Both the position numbers and the translations under genes were made by a program. Below are positions 55,970 to 64,000 of a DNA stretch of 64,000 bases, one piece after another. The notes under the pieces are model-generated. The model searched no databases, had not been told where the DNA came from, and saw only the letters and a program-made list of their open reading frames with translations. The DNA comes from Euphorbia lathyris. Its lineage: Eukaryota; Streptophyta; Magnoliopsida; Malpighiales; Euphorbiaceae. The stretch's first letter is position 1; each line of letters starts with the position of its first letter. The stretch is from assembly GCF_963576675.1 (NCBI RefSeq), contig NC_088912.1:60210895-60274894 (forward strand), given 5' to 3'.

Positions 55970-57715
55970 GTGCAAGATTTCAGGTTCATGCGCAGTTCTC
56001 GAAGTTCAGGCATTGTACCAGACCCTATAGACCCAGAAATTGAGAAAACCATTAGGAAGAACAAGAAAAACAAGAAAAACAAAAATAAGACTCCAGTAAA
56101 AACATTTACCGAGCCAGAAAAAATGCCAGATCCACCAACACTTATGGATTACGCTAGGCCAGGTGTGGCCGGTGTGACCAATAGTATCGTTAGACCCAGA
56201 ATCACCGCAAACCAATTTGAAATTAAGCCAGCTTTGCTTAATATGTTGCAAAATTATGTAACATTTTCCGGGTTACCTAACGAAAATCCTAACACACATT
56301 TAACAAATTTCCTTGAAATTTGTGACACTTTTAAAATCCCAGATGTGACTGCAGAAGCAATCAAACTTCGCCTCTTTCCTTTCACTTTGAAGGATAGAGC
56401 CAAAGAATGGTTAACTTCTATACCAGCCGCAACTTTTGCCAATTGGGAACAATTAGCCCAAGCATTTTTATCAAAATATTTTCCTTTAGCAAAAACCGCA
56501 AGAGTCATAAAGGAGTTAACATCTTTTTCTCAAAATGATAATGAGACTCTTTATGAAACTTGGGAACGTTTTAAAGAACTTCAACGTTTATGCCCACACC
56601 ACCAATTACCCGCTGAACTTTTAATGCAAACATTTTACAATGGACTAAATCCTACAACTAGGGGTTCATTAGATGCTATATCGGGAGGGCTATTTATGAA
56701 GAAAACATCAGCCTAAGCGAGAGAACTTTTGGAGGAAATGGCAATCAACAGCAGTATGTGGCCCGCGGAACGTGGACATATACCGGTGGCAAAACCATCA
56801 TCCTCAACCACACCATCAGTTAAAGGTATAGTGGAACTTGATCCAGTCGCGATGTTACAAGCCCAATTTTCTGCTTTATCGCATAAAATTGATAAGTTTA
56901 TGGCACCACGCGATACCAATGGTAATCCAATCCAAACGGATGTGGATTACGAAAACATGAGTGAGGTCGAACAGGTAAATTTTGTCCAAGGGCAAAACCA
57001 AACTAATAATCCTTATTCTAATACTTACAATTCTGGATGGAGGAATCATCCTAACTTTAACTGGAAAGATAACAATAACAATAATGCAAGTGCTAATCAA
57101 AATCGTACTACTAATTATCAAAATCAGTCAAGAGATACGATTAGCACTTTATCTTCTAAAATCGACAAGTTTATAGATGCTATCAGTGGAAAAATAAGTA
57201 ATCACGACGATGGTTTTAAACGGATCGAAAACAAATTCGATCAGCTTATTAAAAACCACTCATCTAGCATCCATAATTTGGAGGTTCAAATTGGTCAACT
57301 TGCTAAATCAATTTCATCCCGAAAAGAGGGAAGTCTTCCTAGCCATACGGAAGAAAATCCGAAAGAGCAGGTAAAGACTATCACTCTTCGTTCAGGAAAA
57401 AATTATCAAGGGCCGGAAATGCCCAAAGATGCAACATTACCAGGAACTGATTTACTAACGTCCAAAGAAGATATCTTAAACACAAATAGTTCACCATTTG
57501 ACACAAGTACCAAAACTTTTGTACCCAAACCACCTTTTCCGCACAAAGTCCGAAATAAGGACTATGACAAACAACTTCTAATGTTTTTGGATAAACTTAA
57601 AAATTTGCACATCAATTTAACGTTTATGGATGCAATCACACAAATTCCTAACTATGGTAAGTTTTTAAAAGATTTAATTTCAAAGAAAATCAAGGAATTT
57701 CATCCATTTCGTTAA
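55970..57715 (+). pseudogene. Athila gag
   Basis: The capsid region lies in 55970-56716 (ANQFEIKPALLNMLQNYVTF, then LRLFPFTLKDRAKEWLTSIP and FLSKYFPLAKTARVIKELTS). A single TAA at 56714 splits it from 56729-57715, which continues ARELLEEMAINSS. The latter has a long Asn-rich stretch, repeated coiled-coil-like DKFIDAISGKISNHDDGFKR, TITLRSGKNYQGPE and NKDYDKQLLMFLDKL before protease. A frameshift lies near 57700. No zinc knuckle is visible. Confidence 0.85.
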
Positions 57716-57735
57716 CTGAAGATTGTAGTTCAATC

Positions 57736-58146
57736 GTGTCAAGTAATTTGCCCACTAAACTCAAAGATTCCGGATGTTTTACTATTCCGTGTAAGTTGGG
57801 AGATATTGAATTCCCAAGTTATCTTTGTGATTTAGGAGCAAGTATAAACTTAATGCCGTTGTCTATTTTTAACAAGTTAGGTTTAGAAGAAGATATCAAA
57901 CGTACCAATATGGTTTTGCAATTAGCGGATTAAACCACTAAGAGACCATATGGTATAATTGAAGATGTTTTGGTCAAAGTCGATAAATTTATTTTTCCTA
58001 CCGATTTTGTTATATTAGACTTTGCATATGATGTAAATTGCCCTTTAATTTTCGGTAGACCGTTTATGAACACGGGACGCGTTCTAGTAGATGTGTCGGA
58101 AGGGAAGGTAGTTTTAAGGATATGAGAAGATAAGATCGAGTTTAAT
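57736..58146 (+). pseudogene. Athila protease
   Basis: [20 protein letters not shown] carries the active site. After a TAA at 57931, TTKRPYGIIEDVLVKVDKF and FIFPTDFVILDF continue in the same frame. A TGA at about 58122 precedes EDKIEFNMNKAMKYP, which leads into RT. Confidence 0.8.
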
Positions 58147-59537
58147 ATGAACAAAGCGATGAAATACCCTATGGAGGAATTCGCTTGTATGAAACTTGAT
58201 TTAGTCGAGGAATGTGTCAACGACGTTATTCAGAGTGAAGAAATAATTGAACCTATAATAGGTGAGGAATTAGAAGATAAGGACCCAGAGCCTTTGATTC
58301 GAGAAGATGGACCAGTTCCGCCTTCAATTGTAATACCCCCTAAATTAGAACTTAAAGAGTTACCCAGTCATTTGAGGTACGCTTTCTTAGGCGAATGCGA
58401 TTCTCTACCTATAATTATTTCTAACAAATTAACAAATGATCAAGAAGAAAAATTGAAAGAAGTTGTTAGAAATAGGATAGGAAGTATGGGATGGCAAATT
58501 TCACACTTAAAAGGAATTAATCCTAGTATCGTAATGCATAGAATTCACTTAGAAGAGGATAAGCCACCTAAAGCGGATAGGCAAAGACGCTTAAATCCGA
58601 ACATGAAAGAGGTAGTAAAAAATAAGATTACTAAACTTCTCGACAATGGAATCATTTATCCGATTTCGAATAGTGAATGGGTTAGTCCAATCCATTGTGT
58701 ACCCAAAAAAAGAGGCATAACTGTTGTAAGGAATGACGAAGGTGAATTGATACCTACACGAACCACCACCGGTTGGAGGGTTTGTATAGACTATATGAAC
58801 CTAAACAAAGCAACTAGGAAAGATCATTTTCCTCTACCTTTCATTGATCAAATGATCGAAAGGATAGCCGGTCATGCATTTTATTGTTTCTTAGACGGTT
58901 ATTCCGGATTCTTTCAAATTTACATTTACCCGGATGACCAAGATAAAACAACCTTCACTTGTCCTTACGGAACATTTGCATATAGGAGAATGCCTTTTGG
59001 TCTATGTAATGCACCAACAACATTTCAACGATGTATGACAGCAATATTTAATGACTTCATTGAAGATATAATGGAAGTTTTCATGGATGATTTTTCAGTT
59101 TATGGAGATTCTTTCGATGCATGTTTACAGAACTTAGAAAAAGTATTGTCTAGATGTGAGGAAACGAATTTAGATTAAATTGGGAAAAATGTCATTTCAT
59201 GGTAGACGAAGGAATTGTTTTAGGTCATAAGATATCTGAAAAAGGTTTAGAAGTGGACAGAGCAAAGACTTCAGTTATAGAAAAATTACCCCCACCAACC
59301 ACTGTTAAGGGAGTAAGATCATTTTTAGGTCATGCAGGTTTTTACAAAAGGTTTATAAAGAACTTTTCTGTAATCTCCAAACCACTTACTAATTTGCTTA
59401 TGAAAGATTCAACTTTTGATTTTAATGAGGATTGTTTACAAGCTTTCAATACCTTGAAAATGGCTTTAGTCCAGTACACCTATAATATCGAAACCCGATT
59501 GGAATTTACCTTTCGAAATTATGTGCGATGCGAGTGA
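58147..59537 (+). pseudogene. Athila reverse transcriptase
   Basis: Motifs in order: RRLNPNMKEVVKNKITKLLD, WVSPIHCVPKKRGITVV, GWRVCIDYMNLNKATRKDHF, CFLDGYSGFFQIYIYPDD, MPFGLCNAPTTFQRCMTAIF and the catalytic VFMDDFSVYG (FMDD, usual in Athila). A one-base frameshift near 59177 is followed by 59199-59537 (VDEGIVLGHKISEKGLEVDR, KGVRSFLGHAGFYKRFIKNF). Catalytic residues are kept. Confidence 0.9.
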
Positions 59538-60363
59538 CTTAGCTGTAGGATGTGTATTAGGTCAAAGGAATGATAAGAAACTTCATGTTATATATTATGC
59601 GAGTCACACATTGTCCGGTGCACAGTTAAATTACACCACCACTGAAAAAGAAATGTTAGCAGTAGTTTTTGCTTGTGATAAGTTTCGATCTTACTTGTTA
59701 GGATCTAAAGTCATCATTTATACAGATCATGCAGCTTTACGATATTTATTTGCTAAGAAAGATGCAAAACCGCGTCTTATTAGATGGGTTTTATTATTAC
59801 AAGAATTTGACATAGAGATTAAAGATAAAAAGGGAGTTGAAAACCTTGTCGCTGATCATCTATCAAGACTTGAGGATGAAAACGGTCCCATCGGTGAAAC
59901 ATTAGGCATTCGAGATGATTTCCCCGATGAACATCTCATGCAAGTACAAAGTGTCATAGCTCCATGGTATGAGGATATAGCCAATTACTTAGCTGCACAT
60001 GTTGTGCCAGATGGACTGAATTCTCAGCAAAAGAAGAAATTCTTTTCAAAGGTTAAGAGATATTTTTGGGAAGATCCATTTCTGTTCAAAACATGCGGCG
60101 ATGGAATACTTAGGAGATGTGTTAGTGAGTTTGAATATGACCCTATAATGTTGGAATGTCATGCTAGCGCTTACGGAGGTCATAATAACGTAAGCAAAAC
60201 AGCAGCTAGAATACTTGAATGCGGATTCTTTTGGCCTACTTTGTTTAAAGATGTCCGTTCATTTATTGTCCGCTGTGATAAATGTCAGAGAACCGGGAAT
60301 TTAGGAAGAAGAGATGAGATGCCTCTCACGAACATGTTGGAAGTTGAAATCTTCGACGTATAG
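59521..60363 (+). pseudogene. Athila RNase H and integrase zinc domain
   Basis: RNase [61 protein letters not shown] and [13 protein letters not shown]. The integrase HHCC finger follows (H in [10 protein letters not shown], then CDKCQR). It stops at TAG 60361, where relatives have Trp (next residues GIDFMGPF), a TGG-to-TAG change. Confidence 0.88.
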
Positions 60364-61245
60364 GGGATCGATTTCATGGGTCCTTTTCCTACTTCTTTTA
60401 GAAAAAATTACATATTAGTAGCCGTAGATTATGTTTCAAAGTGGGTTGAAGCATTTGCAACCCCGACAAATGATTTTAAAGTAGTTGTTAAGTTTATAAA
60501 TGCAATATTCTGTCGATTTGGAGTTCCTAGAGTTATGGTAAGCGACGGTGGTACTCATTTCGTAAATAGAAGTTTTGAGTTACTTATGAAAAAATACGGA
60601 GTACACCACCGTATCTCTACGCCGTACCATCCTTAAACGAATGGTCAAGCGGAAATTTCAAATAGAGAACTCAAATGGATACTTGAGAAAACAGTTTCAT
60701 CTTCTAGAAGAGATTGGGCACATAAACTTAACGATGCATTATGGGCATACCGTACTGCATTTAAAACACCTATCGGAATGACACCTTATAGATTAGTCTA
60801 TGGTAAAGCTTGTCATTTGCCGGTAGAGTTAGAACATAAAGCATATTGGGCTATAAAAACCCTTAATTATGATTTGCAACGCGCAGGAAAAAAGCGTTTG
60901 TTCGACTTAAACGAGTTGGATGAATTACGCCATTTGTCCTACGAAAATGCAAGAATTTATAAGGAAAAAGTTAAAAAGTGGCATGATGCCAAAATCAAAA
61001 TTAAAAACTTTAATGTTGGGGATAAAGTCTTACTTTTTAATTCGAGATTAAAGTTATTTCCAGGTAAGCTAAAATCTAGATGGACTGGACCATTTTTGGT
61101 TGTTAAAACATTTGATTACGGAACTCTGGAGCTAGAAAAGTCCAATGGCGATCGATTTAAGGTCAATGAAAATCGTTGTAAGATTTATTTCGACGGAGCT
61201 CCAATTCAAGCAATTGGATCCGTGGACTACTTCTATGAAAATTAA
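60364..61245 (+). pseudogene. Athila integrase core and C-terminus
   Basis: Catalytic Asp residues in GIDFMGPF and RVMVSDGGTHF. A TAA at 60634 stands where relatives have Gln (YHP-stop-TNGQAE, CAA to TAA), then the Glu of [12 protein letters not shown]. The frame 60778-61245 has [20 protein letters not shown] and the C-terminal [20 protein letters not shown], which matches the deleted polyprotein at 12802-15129. Confidence 0.88.
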
Positions 61246-61508
61246 TTTATTTAGTTTTCATGTTTTTTTTAATTTATAGTTTTTCTTATTTTATGTTCAT
61301 AATTTTTATTTTTTTTTCTTTTTTTTCTTTTTAATTTATTTATTTTTATTTTTATTTTATTTTTATTTTTAATTTTATTTACTTTGATTTTTATTTTTAA
61401 TTTTGTGTATAAATAAGTTTTGTCAACATTAAAAAATTTTTTAGTCATGTTTTGAAAATGATTTCATTACGTGTTAAGTGTTATTGAGAAATTAAAAAAA
61501 AATGCAAA
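61246..61508 (+). other. T-rich spacer after integrase
   Basis: No ORF; long T-rich runs (61260-61400). It leads into the palindrome array. Confidence 0.5.
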
Positions 61509-61509
61509 A

Positions 61510-61602
61510 ATCTCAGTTGAGATTTTCCATGTTTCAGGATTTGGAAATCTCAGTTGAGATTCCGAAAATCTCAGTTGAGATTTCGAAAATCTCAGTTGAG
61601 AT
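61510..61602. repeat. Four ATCTCAGTTGAGAT palindromes
   Basis: Perfect 14-bp palindromic copies (one central mismatch pair) at 61510, 61547, 61568 and 61589. The last three are exactly 21 bp apart. A related single copy (atctcagttgagac) lies at 63109-63122. Confidence 0.92.
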
Positions 61603-61740
61603 TTTCTGTCTTTTCCAATTTGAAATAACTGTAAGGGATTACAGCCATCTGATTTTAAAATTTCTATCAGTTGATTCGAAGAGGTATCACCTTTTGCATC
61701 TTTTATTTTTTAACAGACACAACATTTCACTTACATGTCT

Positions 61741-61748
61741 TATATATT
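61741..61748 (+). promoter_or_regulatory. Candidate internal TATA box
   Basis: TATATATT, 139 bp after the palindrome array and 100 bp before the ATG at 61848. Function is inferred from the arrangement only. Confidence 0.35.
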
Positions 61749-61847
61749 CCTGTAGGATCAAACTTATTCCATTTTCATTTCATCTTTCTGAATTTCCTTC
61801 TCAAATTCTCAATCCTACAGACTTCATTTTCTTCTCTCTCACAGACA

Positions 61848-62776
61848 TGACTAAGTCTTTGAAAAATGTTCGAAAATACACTTCTGCTCAAAACGGAAAA
61901 ATTGATATCTCTGATCGTTATGGCGCATGGTTTCCAATCTATAATCATGACGAAGGGAAACGTTTTCTGCAGTTCAGATATGCTCAATTCTTTGGCATGA
62001 TGTATATGGACGAGTTTCTGAACGAGGAACTCGGGATAAGCGAAGACATAGATCGCTATCTGACTAATTTGGGATGGACCAAATTTGCTGCTATGAAATT
62101 TCCTATAATAGGGAATTGGGTTTTAGAGTTTTTATCCACAGTTCGATTCGTCAATAAGAGACGTGTTCATCTCAGTTTTCGTTGTGAGGGACAGATATTC
62201 ACTTTTGGATATCCAGAACTTCATAATTGGTTTGGATTTCCACCCAGAGACACAACTCAGCACCATCCTGGACGGGATATGACTTCTGCAGACATATGGA
62301 GGATGTTAACAGGATTTTGGCGATTCAATCCACGTCTTGCCTTCAACAAATCCATAAATTCTAACTCTATGCTGTATTTGCACAAATTCATCTGTCATAG
62401 TCTTTTTGGTCGAGTCAGTAGCAATGTTGTGAAAGATACCGATCTTTATGTGTTAGGCGACGTTTTCCAATGCAACTCAGTGAACTCCTCGAAGATTCTA
62501 ATGGAGGGGTTAGTTGCTGCTTCCCGTTCGAAGAACCGGAAGATTGGGTTTGCCAATATCATTTGTGGAATCATTTTGGGAGCCAAGGGTACCATTTCTG
62601 TCCCTTGGACTGATACAGAACCATTCCCTATTCTTGACTACGAGTTCTTGGAGAACGAGGGGCTTGTCAAACGAGTTTTTCGTTCTGGTCCAACATTCCT
62701 TTCTGCACCAGAGAGGCAATTCTTCATTCAAACGAAGATTAACAGGGCCATTGCACGTCATTTGTCAACTTCTTAG
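61848..62776 (+). CDS. Athila extra ORF (env-like position), intact
   Basis: From MTKSLKNVRKYTSAQNGKID to RHLSTS, about 309 codons without interruption; the same frame is open from 61502. It matches the family I know as the Athila ORF-1-type protein, with DRYLTNLGWTKFAAMKFPII, VHLSFRCEGQIFTFGYPELH, NWFGFPPRDT and SNSMLYLHKFICHSLFGRVS. It stands after pol, the position of envelope genes. Its function is unknown; I see no signal peptide or membrane segment in the first 40 residues, which argues against an envelope. It is the only intact retroelement ORF in the window. Start at 61848 chosen because it follows the palindrome-TATA module; splice acceptors (ttttttaacag, cctgtag) upstream also allow a spliced message. 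Confidence 0.75.
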
Positions 62777-63108
62777 GGATATAATTTGTGTTTCTGTTGT
62801 TTTATTATATATATAAGTGTTTGTTTATAGTTTTAGTTTTTATGAGTTAGATGGTTTTATGTACATATACATATATTAAGGTATTGTTTATATTTTCTTT
62901 ATAATGAATAAAAGTGCATTAATTCTTTATTTTCTTTCTTTTATTTAAGGAACAACCCTTGGTTTTCCTTCAATTTAATGTTTCAGTTTTGTTTATCTCA
63001 GTTTCAGGGATTAATATATACATTAATGTCACTTAAATTATAAGAGGAATTGGTTTAGAAGTGTTAAAATCATCAAAAACAGTCCCGTTTTTACCCAGAA
63101 ATTTCAGA
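62777..63108 (+). other. Spacer between the two Athila ORFs
   Basis: No ORF. AT-rich, ending in the palindromes at 63109. Confidence 0.5.
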
Positions 63109-63206
63109 ATCTCAGTTGAGACAGCAACAGGGAAAATTTCAAGCCAAATTCGACCCCCTTACCTACTTGCTATCGCGACTAAGATTTTGAAAATCTCAGT
63201 CGCGAC
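63109..63206. repeat. Palindromes upstream of the second Athila ORF
   Basis: A 14-bp copy (63109-63122) and a 35-bp stem with GTCGCGAC-type ends (63172-63206, two changes from the LTR copies at 54536 and 54627). Confidence 0.88.
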
Positions 63207-63313
63207 ATGCGACTTCCAGGGACGGGATTAGGGGCGAATTTTGCATCTTTTCCTATTCCTACTCTAATTACTTACCTATTCATCTATCCTAATCAATACC
63301 TATTACTTACACC

Positions 63314-63322
63314 TATTTAAAT
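63314..63322 (+). promoter_or_regulatory. Candidate internal TATA box
   Basis: TATTTAAAT, 108 bp after the palindromes. A CT-rich leader and then the ATG at 63502 follow. Confidence 0.4.
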
Positions 63323-63501
63323 CACCTATTTTTACACCAATCAATCATCTTTTCTCTTCCCAATACCAAGATTCACTCATCTTCCCCATAAATCTTTACC
63401 CTATTCATCTTCTTCTTCCCTAAATCACCACCATTATCTTTTACTCTTCCTTTCATCCTTCCATATTTTCTTCATCTCTTTCACTAAATTTCACAAACAA
63501 A

Positions 63502-63830
63502 ATGCCTAGACAAAAGACCATTGCTAACAAAACTAAGGCCACCGAAGTCAATCGATTACGGGTTCAATATGAAGCACCGTTCGATATTGCGACGGAAGCC
63601 GAAGGACGCAAATATCGCCGATTTTCTAATAGCCAAATAGAGTTCGTCGACATGCTTTTTCTTGACACCGACACGGTAAACACATTTTCTTTTACCGAAC
63701 GTATTGATGAATATCTATCCGTTCTTGGTTGGAAAATGTTTTCTAGTATTACATTAAAAACCAATTGAAGTTTTTAAGGAAACTTTAGCCATAATACATG
63801 TTGAATTTCAAATCAATATAGGATGAATGT
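63502..63830 (+). pseudogene. Second Athila extra ORF, frameshifted
   Basis: MPRQKTIANKTKATEVNRLR to DEYLSVLGWKMFSSITLKTN (63502-63768). IDEYLSVLGWKMFSS aligns with IDRYLTNLGWTKFAA of the ORF at 61848. In another frame PIEVFKETLAIIHVEFQ then continues the match, so a frameshift near 63760 broke it. It ends at a TGA near 63824. The two ORFs are paralogues, well diverged. Confidence 0.7.
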
Positions 63831-64000
63831 GCTATTTTTCTTTCCCAATTTTATTTTCGTGTTAATTTAATCAAGTAGTCGTATTCTTAACTTTTGGCCA
63901 CGATTGAGACCAACCTTATCACAATCGAGGTATGAAAGTGAAGAACATTAAGTACCGTTTACTTTTGGCCACGATTGCGACCACCCTTATCACGGTCTAG
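63831..64000. repeat. Start of a ~72-bp tandem repeat at the window edge
   Basis: 'acttttggccacgattg' with 'gaccaaccttatcac' at about 63890 recurs at 63961 as 'acttttggccacgattg' with 'gaccacccttatcac'. More copies may lie beyond the window. Confidence 0.55.

Larger units (their letters stand above)
55822..64000 (+). mobile_element. Athila element, internal region (3' end outside window)
   Basis: Internal region with gag, protease, RT, RNase H, integrase, then two Athila-type extra ORFs in the env-like position. Pol is broken by a few stops and frameshifts of mild type. The element runs off the window at 64000. Confidence 0.85.

Noticed and set aside
55449..56030. 193-codon ORF across the Athila LTR end
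   Set aside because: It runs through the LTR end and primer-binding site, which are non-coding, and is low-complexity Phe/Leu-rich. The real gag begins at 55970.
61502..61847. Extended N-terminus for the Athila ORF starting at 61502
   Set aside because: The extension translates the palindrome array into a repeated EISVEIPKI-type peptide and precedes the candidate TATA box. The methionine at 61848 starts the conserved part.

Overview
This is a nuclear segment from a flowering plant, most likely a eudicot. It is AT-rich, holds a multi-exon nuclear gene with small exons and GT-AG introns, and is otherwise packed with nested plant transposons: Ty3/gypsy chromovirus, Athila and Tat lineages, a copia-like solo LTR, a tRNA-derived SINE of the Au type, RTE-type LINE tails and Mutator-like elements. 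I cannot name the species.

The only host gene I can support is a complete TOUSLED (TSL) serine/threonine protein kinase on the minus strand, with its start codon at 43366-43368 and stop codon at 21037-21039. I resolve 16 coding exons, all splicing in phase, giving 689 residues. The exons total about 2.1 kb but the gene covers 22.3 kb. Intron 8 holds a chromovirus on the plus strand (31535-36019, 5-bp TSD GGATA). Intron 13 holds another on the minus strand (22817-27784). Smaller introns hold a SINE (40448-40637) and LINE tails. Both chromoviruses are defective, and every splice site I checked in the host gene is intact.

Region by region: 1-1508 is the end of a gypsy LTR. 1509-4560 is retroelement-derived noncoding DNA with a 52-bp tandem array and one unrecognised minus-strand ORF beside a degraded tRNA-Asp-type primer-binding site. 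4576-8400 is a gypsy LTR split by a 2-kb solo LTR (5960-7952, TSD TCATA). 8420-15995 is an Athila-like element (TSD TTATA) that inserted into a second copy of that 2-kb LTR family; part of both was later inverted, leaving inverted duplications of 274 and 449 bp at the breakpoints. 16150-20490 is a decayed chromovirus pol, split by a solo LTR (16626-19162, TSD TCTAT) that itself carries a Mutator-like element (16813-17831, 9-bp TSD). 21037-43368 is TSL. 43859-44907 is a long foldback element in the TSL upstream region. 45316-50175 is a decayed Tat-lineage pol, followed by an antisense multi-exon plant-mobile-domain gene (50717-52860), two tandem-repeat arrays (52881-53260 and 53350-53590) and a hAT-like end. 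54269-64000 is an Athila element with its 5' LTR, primer-binding site, gag-pol with a few stops and frameshifts, and two extra Athila-type ORFs; its 3' LTR lies beyond the window.

The most interesting pattern is in the non-coding parts of the Athila-type elements. Three LTR families with different sequences each carry an array of short perfect or near-perfect palindromes about 75-120 bp upstream of a TATA box. In most arrays the palindromes repeat every 20-21 bp, close to two helical turns. In the Athila element at 54-64 kb, related palindromes also precede TATA-like boxes in front of each extra ORF, as if every transcription unit of the element had the same kind of upstream module.
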